Source: Paenarthrobacter sp. A20 (GTDB lineage: Bacteria; Actinomycetota; Actinomycetes; Actinomycetales; Micrococcaceae). From it: DNA of 64,000 nt. Location: the NCBI RefSeq assembly GCF_024168825.1, contig NZ_JALJWH010000001.1:2108001-2172000 (forward strand), in the 5' to 3' direction. Shown here one piece after another: positions 34,199 to 43,130 of the stretch. How positions within the stretch are numbered: position 1 is the stretch's first letter; every line of letters begins with the position of its first letter. The notes beneath the pieces were generated by a model. The model was not told where the DNA came from. It saw only the letters and a program-made list of their open reading frames with translations, and did no database searches. The position numbers and the translations under genes are program-made.

Positions 34199-37093
34199 AT
34201 GAACATCGCAAGCACCCCCTTTAATCGGCGTGGATTTCTGGCCGGTACAGCTTTGGCCGCGGGCGCCTTGGCCTTCCCGTTTTCGCAGCGGGCTGCTGCT
34301 GCACCACCAAATTCTGCCGTCCTCCCCGAGCGTGGAGTCTTTGATACAAGTCCCGCGTCGTCCTGGACCGACGGGTTCCTGTCCGGCAACGGCGAGTACG
34401 GTGCCATCTTCCACGGCACGCCTGCCGCGGAGCGAGTAGTACTGAATCATCATCGCTTTGTTATGCCCAACGGCACCCGCGGCATGAAGGCCCCCGACGT
34501 CGCTGACCGCCTCCCCGAGGTGCAGGACAAGGCCCTTGCAGGTGACTATTGGGGAGCCGCTTCCACCTTTGCGTCCGACTGGGAATTGAAATGGACCCAG
34601 AGCTTCCACCCGGGATACGAATTGCTCATTGCAAGTCCTGATCTCACCACGTACAACGACTACGCGAGGACCACGAACTTCCGGACCGGCGAAGTGGTGA
34701 CCACGTGGTCCGACAGTGCCGGGAGCTGGAAGCGCCGTGCGTTCGTTTCACGAGCCAGCACAGCTGTGGTCCAAGAGCTGCTGCCGGGCGCGAACGGCAA
34801 AATCAACACTGTCTTGAGTGTCAACACTGCGTTGGAGGGTGTGCCATCGTCCGTGACTTATGACGTCAATGCGACCGTCAGCGGCCGGAACGGTTATCTG
34901 GGATTGCGGGGGACCTACCCCGCTGGTTTGGGAGCGTTCGGGTACGAAGGTGTCACGCGGGTAGTCATCACGGGGACCGGCTCCTCCATCACCAGCGATG
35001 GTTCCAAGCTAACCATTACCAATGCCACCAAGGTCATCCTTTTGACCAAGCTTGGCCGTTATGAGTCGGCCGCTGAATGGAACAGCAAGCCGCTGCACGC
35101 GGCCTTGAGTGTCCTGTTGAGCGACTACGACGCCCTGCTGCGCAAGCACACCCCCAAGCACCAATCGCTCTTTGACAGCTCGTCCTTGCAACTCAACGTT
35201 TCCCAGCAGGACCGCCAGCTGTCCACCAGCGAGCTCACCTCGCGCCAGAATGCCAACCGGTCCGCCCTCGATGTTGCCCTGCTTGAACGAATGTACGATT
35301 CCGGCCGTTATCTGTTTGCCAGCTCCAGCGGTATCTTGCCGCCACGGTTGACAGGTATCTGGACCGGTAGCTGGACCAACGCATGGGCAGGCGACTTCAC
35401 TACTGACGCTAACGTCAACCTTCAGGTGGCCGGTGGCAATATCCTCAACCACGGCGACGCAATGAAGGGCTACTTCGATCTGGTGCTAGGTCAGCTCGAT
35501 GACTGGCGCAGCAACGCTATCCGGATGTACGGGGCCCGGGGGTTCCTCGCGCCCACCAGAACTGATGGCGAACATGGTCACATGCTCCACTTCAACGGCA
35601 GTGATTTTCCCGGGCAGGCCTGGACCGGTGGTGCGGACTGGATGCTGTACCCATTGTTGGAGTACTACCAGGTCACCGGCGATGAAGCCTTTATGCGGGA
35701 CAAGCTGGGCCCGGCCTTGATGGAACTGGCTCTCTTTTACGAGGACTACCTCTCCCGAACTGATCCGCAAGGGAACGTCATCTTCGTCCCGTCCTTCTCC
35801 ATGGAGAACTCTCCGTCCTCAACTGGTCAGATGCTGTCCACCAATGCGACCGGTGAAATCATGGCGGGTCGACATGCTTTGGAATCAGCCATCCTTGCAG
35901 CGAATACTCTGAACCGCGAACAAGGGGCCGGACAAGGCGTAGCCCGTTGGACTGCGATGCTGGGCAAGCTGCCCAATTACACCATCAACGGCGACGAAGC
36001 ATTGGCCGAATGGTCCTGGCCAGGGCTCACCGACCGGTACAACCACCGGCACGTCCATCACCTCTATGGTGCCTGGCCGCTCCACGAAATCAACCCCGAG
36101 GACAAACCTGAGCTGGTACGAGCCTCCCACCGCGCACTGGAACTGCGCGGCGACGAGAATTACTCCGCGCACGGCAGCCTGCATCGCGCCCTTGCGGCGG
36201 CTCGCATCAAAGACGGTGCCGGGGTTTACACCAACATCAAGAAGGTTCTTGGAAGCAACATGGTGCTTCCTTCCTTGATGACCACGCACAATCCTGATTT
36301 GCACATCTTCAATTCGGATGCGGCCAATGCGCTCCCCGCAATCATTGCGGAGGCATTGATCTACAGCCGCCCGGGAATGCTGGAGCTGCTGCCGGCGCTG
36401 CCGGAACAGCTGGCCAAGGGCACCATCACAGGCGTCCGAGGGCGTAACCGGGTCCTCGTGGAGAATCTGGTGTGGGACACCGACGCCCGTACCGTGGAGG
36501 CCAGCATTGTGTCGGCTATTACCCAGAGCCTTGAGCTGGTGTGCCGCCGCGGGATCAACACCGTCACCGCCACTGGTGCGACGCTGACCTCATCCTCGAT
36601 CGGAGGTCATGGCAGAACGCTGCAGCTCTCTGCCGGGGTGCGCACGAAGATCGTGATCGGCCTGTTGCCCACAACCGTAAAACTCGTCAACCGAAACAGT
36701 GGCAAAGTGATGGACGTTGATGGGCAGTCCCACAATAACGGCGCCGCTGTCATTCAATGGCCATGGAGCGGCGGTGCAAACCAGAAATGGAAGCTGGTCT
36801 CGGTCCACGATGGATCGTTCAGGCTCACCAGCGTCATGAGCGGAAAGGTCCTGGATAACCCGGCAAGTTCAACCACCAGTGGTCAACAACTGGACCAATG
36901 GTCGGATACCTACGGGCCCAACCAATGGTGGCGGCTGGTCCCCACGGACAACGGCCAGTACTACCGGCTAGTTAATGTGTCGAGCGGTCTTTGCCTGGAC
37001 GTCAAGGATGGTTCGAGCTCCAACGGTGCCCGTTTGGTTCAGGCCACCGCAACCGGATCGTCAAGTCAGGAGTGGGGCTTGGAACCTGTATAA
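34199..37093 (+). CDS. Tat-exported GH95-like glycosidase with ricin-type domain
   Basis: A 964-aa protein with a twin-arginine signal (NRRGFLAGTALAAGALAF). The N-terminal SGNGEYGAIFHG beta domain and the alpha/alpha-barrel resemble GH95 alpha-L-fucosidases and galactosidases. Candidate catalytic residues fit the spacing of the fucosidase AfcA: N405 and N407 (TDANVNLQ), E536 (FSMENSPS) and D707 (IFNSDAAN), although the usual IDGNFG block is not conserved. Residues about 825-964 form a ricin/CBM13-like trefoil (QxW repeats). It would remove terminal fucose or L-galactose, sugars found on some arabinogalactan proteins. It sits between a WxL-like gene and a WxL remnant. Confidence 0.75.
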   Translation: MNIASTPFNRRGFLAGTALAAGALAFPFSQRAAAAPPNSAVLPERGVFDTSPASSWTDGFLSGNGEYGAIFHGTPAAERVVLNHHRFVMPNGTRGMKAPDVADRLPEVQDKALAGDYWGAASTFASDWELKWTQSFHPGYELLIASPDLTTYNDYARTTNFRTGEVVTTWSDSAGSWKRRAFVSRASTAVVQELLPGANGKINTVLSVNTALEGVPSSVTYDVNATVSGRNGYLGLRGTYPAGLGAFGYEGVTRVVITGTGSSITSDGSKLTITNATKVILLTKLGRYESAAEWNSKPLHAALSVLLSDYDALLRKHTPKHQSLFDSSSLQLNVSQQDRQLSTSELTSRQNANRSALDVALLERMYDSGRYLFASSSGILPPRLTGIWTGSWTNAWAGDFTTDANVNLQVAGGNILNHGDAMKGYFDLVLGQLDDWRSNAIRMYGARGFLAPTRTDGEHGHMLHFNGSDFPGQAWTGGADWMLYPLLEYYQVTGDEAFMRDKLGPALMELALFYEDYLSRTDPQGNVIFVPSFSMENSPSSTGQMLSTNATGEIMAGRHALESAILAANTLNREQGAGQGVARWTAMLGKLPNYTINGDEALAEWSWPGLTDRYNHRHVHHLYGAWPLHEINPEDKPELVRASHRALELRGDENYSAHGSLHRALAAARIKDGAGVYTNIKKVLGSNMVLPSLMTTHNPDLHIFNSDAANALPAIIAEALIYSRPGMLELLPALPEQLAKGTITGVRGRNRVLVENLVWDTDARTVEASIVSAITQSLELVCRRGINTVTATGATLTSSSIGGHGRTLQLSAGVRTKIVIGLLPTTVKLVNRNSGKVMDVDGQSHNNGAAVIQWPWSGGANQKWKLVSVHDGSFRLTSVMSGKVLDNPASSTTSGQQLDQWSDTYGPNQWWRLVPTDNGQYYRLVNVSSGLCLDVKDGSSSNGARLVQATATGSSSQEWGLEPV

Positions 37094-37118
37094 AACCTCT
37101 TAGGTAGCACTACCCCCA

Positions 37119-37166
37119 GCTCCCGGCAACTACACCGCCAAGCTCACCCTCTCCCTGTTCGAATAG
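37119..37166 (+). pseudogene. 3' remnant of a WxL-like gene
   Basis: Sixteen codons encode APGNYTAKLTLSLFE and a stop, nearly identical in DNA to the end of the WxL-like gene at 33522-34151 (for example 34108-34151). No start, signal or core domain precedes it. A second WxL gene or duplicated end was evidently truncated here, directly before the DUF916 gene. Confidence 0.85.
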
Positions 37167-37190
37167 ATACACCGGAGGTATCTTCATCCC

Positions 37191-38264
37191 ATGAGGCTCC
37201 CATTCCTCGGGCAGGCAGGCCTTGGTCACCTGCGGCGAGCTGTCCTTGCCATGTACCTTGTGGCGTCAATAGTCCTTGCAAGTGCCGCTTTCGCGCCGGC
37301 CGGCTTTGCTACCACCGGCGGTGCCACGGAGAGTCCGGTCACGTGGGCCGTGACTCCTGCGGACGCGGCGGGCCCTGACGGCCGCTCGTGGGTGGAACTC
37401 GAACTCGACCCAGGAGCCAGTGTCGACGAACACTTGGCGGTCAGGAACCTCAGCGACAGGGACGTTACCTTTGCCCTCACCGCGGCTGATGGGTATTTCA
37501 CTCCGACCGGCCGCTTCAACATGCTCCCTGGCGACAAGCAGTCGGTAGCTGCAGGTACCTGGATCTCCATGGACAAGACGGTCACCGTAGCGGCGGGAGG
37601 TACCGCCGTCGTGCCGTTCACGGTGACGGTCCCGGACAACGCGACACCAGGCGACCATGCAGCGGGCATAGCAGCCTCAATCTATTCACAGGGCGGCTCG
37701 GACGGGACGCAACTGGGTGTGGAAAGCCGTGTTGGGTTCCGTGTCATGACCCGGGTAAAGGGGGAGGTCAGACCTGCGCTCAGCATGAAGGCAACCGCGA
37801 GCTACGATATGTCGTGGAATCCCCTGGAACCAGGATCCGCTGACCTTACCGTTGACCTGGAGAATACGGGCAACGTCCGACTTTCGGTGGATCCCTCCAC
37901 CATGGTCAATGACGCCCGGTGGCCGGCCGCCGGGACCGAAGAAGCCAGAACTCTCGAATTGCTGCCCGGGGACCGTCGAACCGTCAGTATCCACGTACCT
38001 CAGGTGTGGCCGCTGGGCATGATGACTTTGCCGGTGACCGTTTCGCAAGGGGTGATTGCCCCTGACGGGGCCACCCAATCGCTGGATCCCGTGCAGGAAA
38101 GCGTGACGCTATGGGCGATTCCCTGGCCGCAGCTCGCCGTCCTTGTTGCTTTGTTGCTTCTGTTTGCGGGCCTTTTCCTAGGTCGCAAGCGGCGGAAGAA
38201 GGAGCTTGTCCGGCTGGTCGAAGAGGCCCGCGAGGCCGGGCGTCGGGAAGCGGAAACCCCCTGA
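37191..38264 (+). CDS. DUF916-type membrane-anchored surface protein (CscA-like)
   Basis: A 357-aa protein with a signal/hydrophobic start (about 15-40), two Ig-like beta domains, and a C-terminal membrane helix (about 315-335) ending in an RKRRKKE stop-transfer and a basic tail. The first domain (SWVELELDPGASVDEHLAVRN, GTWISMDKTVTVAAG, VPFTVTVPDNATPGDHAAGI) is the WxL-protein peptidoglycan-binding DUF916 fold. In Firmicutes csc clusters this protein (CscA) anchors WxL proteins at the surface. Here it follows the WxL-like, GH95-like and WxL-remnant sequences in the same direction, consistent with one operon. Confidence 0.8.
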   Translation: MRLPFLGQAGLGHLRRAVLAMYLVASIVLASAAFAPAGFATTGGATESPVTWAVTPADAAGPDGRSWVELELDPGASVDEHLAVRNLSDRDVTFALTAADGYFTPTGRFNMLPGDKQSVAAGTWISMDKTVTVAAGGTAVVPFTVTVPDNATPGDHAAGIAASIYSQGGSDGTQLGVESRVGFRVMTRVKGEVRPALSMKATASYDMSWNPLEPGSADLTVDLENTGNVRLSVDPSTMVNDARWPAAGTEEARTLELLPGDRRTVSIHVPQVWPLGMMTLPVTVSQGVIAPDGATQSLDPVQESVTLWAIPWPQLAVLVALLLLFAGLFLGRKRRKKELVRLVEEAREAGRREAETP

Positions 38265-38319
38265 TATCGGGGTGCTTGCCGCGCTCCCGTAAAAGTGCCG
38301 GAATGCAGCAAAAATACCC

Positions 38320-38348
38320 TTGTCAAACCACCGATGTTTACGTAAACT
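38320..38348 (+). promoter_or_regulatory. Promoter of importer 1 with overlapping operator O3
   Basis: TTGTCA (38320-38325), a 17-bp spacer and TAAACT (38343-38348). The operator TGTTTACGTAAACT (38335-38348) covers the spacer and -10. Confidence 0.7.
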
Positions 38349-38361
38349 TCTTGCAACTCAA

Positions 38362-38375
38362 TGTTTACGTGAACA
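38362..38375. promoter_or_regulatory. LacI-type operator O4
   Basis: TGTTTACGTGAACA, 27 bp after O3 and inside the expected 5' untranslated region of the importer-1 operon. Confidence 0.8.
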
Positions 38376-38499
38376 TTCACAAGAATGTTGATTAGATCCG
38401 GCGACTTTCTGCCTCCACAGGCCCACACTTGAGCTATCTCACGGTGCGCATGTGGATGTTGGACAGTCTCACGAAGAACCACGATCCAAAGGAGTAATC

Positions 38500-39816
38500 A
38501 TGGCTGTAAATCTTGGCCCGTTCCAGGCGGCGGAAGGCGCCGGTCCAGGACGGCGAACCTTCCTCAAAACACTTGGAATCGGCGCCGTAGCCGCCTCCGG
38601 CATCCCGTTGCTGTCTGCATGCACGGGTGGTTCCGGTCCAGCCCCTGGTGCTTCATCAAAAAGCCTCACCTTCGGCTCGGGTTCATCGGACGAAGTTCCC
38701 CGTGCTGCCTACAAGGCAGTAACGGACGCCTTCACCAAAAAGTCGGGCTTCGACGTGGTGACCAACGTGGTTCCCCACAACGACTTCCAGAACAAGATCA
38801 ACTCCTACCTGCAGGGCAGCCCGGATGAGTCCTTCACCTGGTTTGCCGGTTACCGCATGCAGTACTACGCAGAGAAGGGCCTCCTGGCTCCCGTCGACGA
38901 CGTGTGGGAAAAGATCGGCGGCAACTTCTCCGACGCCATCAAGAAGGCGTCCACCGGCCCCGACGGCAAGATGTACTTGGTCCCCAACTACAACTACCCG
39001 TGGGGCTTCTTCTACCGGAAGAGCTTCTGGGCGGAAAAGGGCTACTCAGTTCCCGCTACCTTCGATGAGCTGACCACGCTCGCTGCCAAGATGAAGGCCG
39101 ATGGCATCATTCCGATCGGCTTTGCCGACAAGGACGGCTGGCCCGCCATGGGCACTTTCGACTACATCAACATGCGCCTCAACGGGTACCAGTTCCACAT
39201 CGACCTGACCGCGCACAAGGAGAGCTGGGACCAGAAGAAGGTCAGCGACGTCTTCGATACCTGGAAAGCACTCCTGCCGTTCCAGGACCCCGCAGCACTG
39301 GGGCAGACCTGGCAGGACGCAGCCAAAGCCCTCGAGGCCAAGAAGACCGGCATGTATCTCCTGGGCTCATTCGTGACGCAGCAGTTCACGGATCCCGCAG
39401 TACTGGCGGACATCGACTTCTTCCCGTTCCCGGAGATCGCCATGGAGGGAACTGACGCTGTTGAAGCTCCGATCGATGGCCTGCTGCTGTCGAAGAAGGG
39501 TGGAGAGAACCAGGCTGCCCGCGACTACCTTGCCTTCATGGGAACCCCGGAGGGCCAGGACGCTTACGCGGCCGTAGATACTTCCAACATCGCGACGGCC
39601 AAGGGCGCTGACACCTCCAAGTACTCTGCCCTGAACAAGAAGTGTGCGGACACCATCGCGAACGCGAAGTACATCAGCCAGTTCCTGGACCGCGATGCGT
39701 TGCCGGCCATGGCCAACAACGTCATGATTCCGGCTCTTCAGTCCTTCATTAAGGATGGAAGCGTCGACGTGAAGAACCTGGAAGCGCAGGCAAAGTCGCT
39801 CTACGCGGCCCAATAG
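38500..39816 (+). CDS. Sugar ABC importer 1, substrate-binding lipoprotein
   Basis: A 438-aa family-1 solute-binding protein. ATG 38500 follows AAAGGAG. The N-terminus has a Tat-like RRTFLKTLG motif followed by a lipobox (LLSAC), so it is probably exported folded and lipid-anchored. The body has the two-lobe binding-protein pattern (WFAGYRMQYYAEKGLL, YNYPWGFFYRKSFW). It is followed by two permeases and no ATPase, as usual for actinobacterial CUT1 systems that share a common MsiK-type ATPase. The substrate is inferred to be a galacto-oligosaccharide from the locus. Confidence 0.9.
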   Translation: MAVNLGPFQAAEGAGPGRRTFLKTLGIGAVAASGIPLLSACTGGSGPAPGASSKSLTFGSGSSDEVPRAAYKAVTDAFTKKSGFDVVTNVVPHNDFQNKINSYLQGSPDESFTWFAGYRMQYYAEKGLLAPVDDVWEKIGGNFSDAIKKASTGPDGKMYLVPNYNYPWGFFYRKSFWAEKGYSVPATFDELTTLAAKMKADGIIPIGFADKDGWPAMGTFDYINMRLNGYQFHIDLTAHKESWDQKKVSDVFDTWKALLPFQDPAALGQTWQDAAKALEAKKTGMYLLGSFVTQQFTDPAVLADIDFFPFPEIAMEGTDAVEAPIDGLLLSKKGGENQAARDYLAFMGTPEGQDAYAAVDTSNIATAKGADTSKYSALNKKCADTIANAKYISQFLDRDALPAMANNVMIPALQSFIKDGSVDVKNLEAQAKSLYAAQ

Positions 39817-39873
39817 CGCAGGACTGCCTTGGCCATACGGTTGCTGGTCAACCGGCCAGGCTTCCCGAGCAAG

Positions 39874-39903
39874 GGTCGGCCGCGGGTCACACCGCGGCCG
39901 GCC
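39874..39903 (+). terminator. Intra-operon hairpin after binding-protein gene 1
   Basis: A 12-bp stem (39874-39885 with 39892-39903, one G-U pair) and 6-nt loop. Such hairpins protect binding-protein mRNA and lower permease expression. Confidence 0.65.
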
Positions 39904-39932
39904 CCTGTGCGACGAATACCAAAGGAATTCCC

Positions 39933-40943
39933 ATGAGTACCACAGCCGAAAAACCGGCCTCCCCGAACAGTGGGCCCCCTGCAGGCGGCGCCCAACGCGG
40001 GGCAGCACACGCCTCGCCGGCAACAGCCGGAAGAACGCGCAAGAAGTCCAGGAAGGTTCGCCGCCTGAGTCGCAGGGACAAAATCGTCCTTGGCATCATG
40101 GTGGGCCTTCCAACGCTCATTCAGCTGCTGTTCGTTTGGTTGCCCACCCTGGCCTCTATTGGTCTGAGCTTCACCCGATGGAACGGGCTGGACTTGGCCG
40201 ACATCAAGTCTGCCGGGACGGAAAACTATGAGTTCATCAGCCAGAACTACCCACCGTTCTGGCCGGCCATGCAGCACAACGTGCTGTGGCTGGCTTTCCT
40301 GGCCCTGATTGCAACGCCGCTGGGCCTTCTGCTCGCTGTGCTCCTGGACCAGAAGATCCGGGGAAGCAAGATCTACCAGAGCATCTTCTTCACGCCCGTC
40401 ATGCTCTCCCTGGCATTGATCGGTATCATCTGGCAGCTCTTCTACAACCGCGACAGCGGTCTGCTGAACTTCCTGCTCGGTACGGCCGGCACGCCCCAGG
40501 CAGTGGACTGGTTCGGCGACTCGAACGTCAACATCTGGGCCGCCATGATCGCGGCTACGTGGCGCCACGCAGGCTACGTCATGATCCTCTACTTGGCTGG
40601 CCTGAAGGGTGTGGACCCTGCCCTCAGGGAAGCAGCGTCGATTGACGGCGCCAACGCTGTCCAGACCTTCTTCCGGGTTGTCTTCCCCGCCATGCGCCCG
40701 GTCAACATCGTGATCGTGGTCATCACCATCATTGAGTCCCTCCGCGCCTTTGACATTGTCTATGTCATCAACCGCGGCACCAACGGGCTTGAACTGCTCA
40801 GCGCCTTGGTGATCCAAAACCTGATCGGTGAAGGACAGGTGATCGGCGTCGGTTCAGCATTGGCCGTGGTACTGCTGGTGATTTCCCTGGTGCCGATTGT
40901 CTTCTACCTCATCCGCACCTTCGGCAAGGAGAAAGAGGCATGA
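39933..40943 (+). CDS. Sugar ABC importer 1, permease A (MalF-like)
   Basis: A 336-aa CUT1 permease with about six membrane helices after a 45-residue Ala/Pro/basic cytoplasmic tail. The EAA loop that contacts the ATPase is LREAASIDGANAVQTFFRVV (about residues 228-247). It overlaps permease B by 4 bp. Confidence 0.9.
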   Translation: MSTTAEKPASPNSGPPAGGAQRGAAHASPATAGRTRKKSRKVRRLSRRDKIVLGIMVGLPTLIQLLFVWLPTLASIGLSFTRWNGLDLADIKSAGTENYEFISQNYPPFWPAMQHNVLWLAFLALIATPLGLLLAVLLDQKIRGSKIYQSIFFTPVMLSLALIGIIWQLFYNRDSGLLNFLLGTAGTPQAVDWFGDSNVNIWAAMIAATWRHAGYVMILYLAGLKGVDPALREAASIDGANAVQTFFRVVFPAMRPVNIVIVVITIIESLRAFDIVYVINRGTNGLELLSALVIQNLIGEGQVIGVGSALAVVLLVISLVPIVFYLIRTFGKEKEA

Positions 40944-41842
40944 GCACCATCGCCCGTACCCTTCCTGTCCAGACCGGCAGGACCGGCAAGACAGGCAAAC
41001 GCCACTATGGCACTCACATCTTCCTCATCGTCATGGCCGCCATCTGGTTGGTGCCGCTGGTCTGGTCGCTCTATACGGCGCTCCGTCCCAAAGAGGACAC
41101 CGACAAATACGGCTACTTCAGCTTCGGCGGCAGCTTCGGCTTCGAGAACTTCGTCCAGGCCTGGAACCAGGGAGGATTCTCGAAGTACTTCCTGAACTCA
41201 GTCCTGATCACGGTTCCCACCGTCCTGCTGACGCTTCTCTTCGCGTCCATGATGGCTTTTGCAGTATCGCGGGTGAGCTGGAAGTTCAACATCACGCTGC
41301 TGATCATGTTCACCGCCGGCAACCTCCTGCCACCGCAGGTCCTTGCAGCACCGCTGTTTGAGATGTTCAAGCATGTTTCCCTGCCGTACTCCATCAGCGA
41401 CTCCGGTAACCTGCTCAATACCTACATAGCCGTCATCATCGTGGACACTGCTTTCCAGATTGGCTTCTGCACCTTTGTGCTCTCCAATTACATGAAAGCC
41501 CTGCCGCAAGACCTGACGGAAGCTGCGTTGGTGGATGGCGCTGGAATCTGGCGGCAGTACTGGAACATCATCATGCCACTCTGCCGTCCGGCACTCGCGG
41601 CTTTGGGCACGCTGCAAGTCATCTTCATCTACAACGACTTCTTCTGGCCCTTGCTGTTTATCCAGAGCGGTGACAGGCTCCCGATCACCACCGCCATCAA
41701 CAACCTCCAGGGCCAGTTCCTGAGCAACTACAACCTGATCGCGGCTGGTGCCATGATCACCTTGATTCCCACCATGATCATCTACCTTGTCCTGCAACGA
41801 CAGTTCGTGGCAGGGCTTACCCTGGGCGCAAGCAAGGGGTAG
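40940..41842 (+). CDS. Sugar ABC importer 1, permease B (MalG-like)
   Basis: A 300-aa CUT1 permease with six membrane helices and the EAA loop LTEAALVDGAGIWRQYWNII. It ends the importer-1 operon, and a strong hairpin follows at 41854. Confidence 0.9.
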   Translation: MSTIARTLPVQTGRTGKTGKRHYGTHIFLIVMAAIWLVPLVWSLYTALRPKEDTDKYGYFSFGGSFGFENFVQAWNQGGFSKYFLNSVLITVPTVLLTLLFASMMAFAVSRVSWKFNITLLIMFTAGNLLPPQVLAAPLFEMFKHVSLPYSISDSGNLLNTYIAVIIVDTAFQIGFCTFVLSNYMKALPQDLTEAALVDGAGIWRQYWNIIMPLCRPALAALGTLQVIFIYNDFFWPLLFIQSGDRLPITTAINNLQGQFLSNYNLIAAGAMITLIPTMIIYLVLQRQFVAGLTLGASKG

Positions 41843-41853
41843 CAGTCCACAAC

Positions 41854-41895
41854 GGCGTAGCTGCGGAGGAGGGTCAACCCTTGTCCGCAGCTACG
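41854..41895. terminator. Convergent terminator overlapping the LacI-1 3' end
   Basis: Perfect 13-bp arms (41854-41866 with 41883-41895) followed on the plus strand by GCTTTTTCC. The right arm lies within the last codons of the LacI-1 gene. Confidence 0.8.
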
Positions 41896-43013
41896 CGCTT
41901 TTTCCGCGCAGACGGCGGCCGGGCTCCCTGAGGGGGAGCGGCAGTGCTCTTGCGCACCACCATGCTGGTAGGCACGGTGGTGAAATCGTCCACCGAACCG
42001 GTGCCGGCAATCTGCTGAAGCAGGTTTTCGATGCTGAGTCGGCCCACGGCGTAGAAATCCTGGTGGATTGTTGTCAGTGGCGGCCAGAAGGACGTGGACT
42101 CGTCCAGGTCGTCGAATCCAACAATGCTGACATCTTCGGGAATGCGGCGACCCTGTTCATGCAGGGCACGCATCGCTCCCAAGGCCATTTGGTCGTTGGC
42201 GGCAAAAATGGCGGTGACATCCGGGTTGCCCGCAAGCTCCAGACCGATTTGGTAGCCGGATTCGGTGGACCAGTCGCCATGGGGGACCGAAGGGGCCTCA
42301 ATACCGGCGTCCTTGAGCGTCCGCCTCCATGATTCTTCCCGGTGCGTCGCCGAGAAGGACGTGGTGGGTCCACCGATATGCCACACCTGTTGGTGGCCAA
42401 GGTCCAAAAGGTGCTGGGTAGCGAATCGTGCACCCTGTGCCTGGTCAGTATCCACCATGGGATAGCCAAAACCGGCGTTGGAATCGATGACCACGGCCGG
42501 GAGGTCCTCAGGAAGCGTTATGTCAGCGTCATCCAAAAGGTGGGCTTCGAAGATGACAACTACACCGTCGACCTGCTGCTCCCGCAGTCTTTCGTAGGCC
42601 CCGGACACGGTTCCGGTGGTGGGGTCCTGCACGGGGATGAGCGTCACTGAATAGCCCGCCTGCGAGGCAGCCGTGGCGATGGCGTCCAAGGTTCGCATGT
42701 TGCCGAAGCTGGAGAGGGTGAACATGATGACACCGATGGATTTGAACTGGCCGCTCTTGAGCGCACGTGCGGCCCTGTTGGGCCGGTAGCCAAGTTCCTT
42801 CATGGCGTCGAGAACCCTGTTCTTAGTGGATTCTTCGACATTGGTGAGTCCGTTGGAAACCCGGGAAACGGTTTGGGCGGAGACGCCTGCGGCCTGTGCC
42901 ACGTCCCCGATGGACGGCCCCCTGGTGGCGCGCTTTTTGGCCGCGAGCTTCCGGGACTCCTTGGACGGTCCCGCCGGAGTCCCGATGCTTGTGTTCTCCT
43001 GATCCATGTTCAC
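41874..43013 (-). CDS. LacI-family repressor 1
   Basis: A 379-aa regulator from GTG 43013, or 377 aa from ATG 43007. The helix-turn-helix SIGDVAQAAGVSAQTVSRVS and the hinge region precede a periplasmic-binding-protein-like sugar domain (IGVIMFTLSSFGN, GYPMVDTDQAQGARFATQHL). Repressor 2 at 46912 is a close paralogue with an almost identical DNA-binding domain, so both should recognise the same palindrome. An operator copy overlaps its own start codon, implying autorepression. The inducer is probably an arabinogalactan-derived sugar. Confidence 0.9.
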   Translation of the reverse strand: MNMDQENTSIGTPAGPSKESRKLAAKKRATRGPSIGDVAQAAGVSAQTVSRVSNGLTNVEESTKNRVLDAMKELGYRPNRAARALKSGQFKSIGVIMFTLSSFGNMRTLDAIATAASQAGYSVTLIPVQDPTTGTVSGAYERLREQQVDGVVVIFEAHLLDDADITLPEDLPAVVIDSNAGFGYPMVDTDQAQGARFATQHLLDLGHQQVWHIGGPTTSFSATHREESWRRTLKDAGIEAPSVPHGDWSTESGYQIGLELAGNPDVTAIFAANDQMALGAMRALHEQGRRIPEDVSIVGFDDLDESTSFWPPLTTIHQDFYAVGRLSIENLLQQIAGTGSVDDFTTVPTSMVVRKSTAAPPQGARPPSARKKRVAADKG

Positions 43014-43020
43014 CTAAACA
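43007..43020. promoter_or_regulatory. LacI-type operator O5 over the LacI-1 start
   Basis: TGTTCACCTAAACA, identical to O7 at the LacI-2 start, spans the translation start region of repressor 1. Confidence 0.75.
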
Positions 43021-43130
43021 AAGGTACTGTCACTTTCAGTCCCGCTTGCGTAGATATTTCCAAGTGTTGCCAAAAGGCTTCCAGTGCCGGAACGGCCGGG
43101 AGGTCGGCGCTGGCGGAAGGAAGGGGTTGT

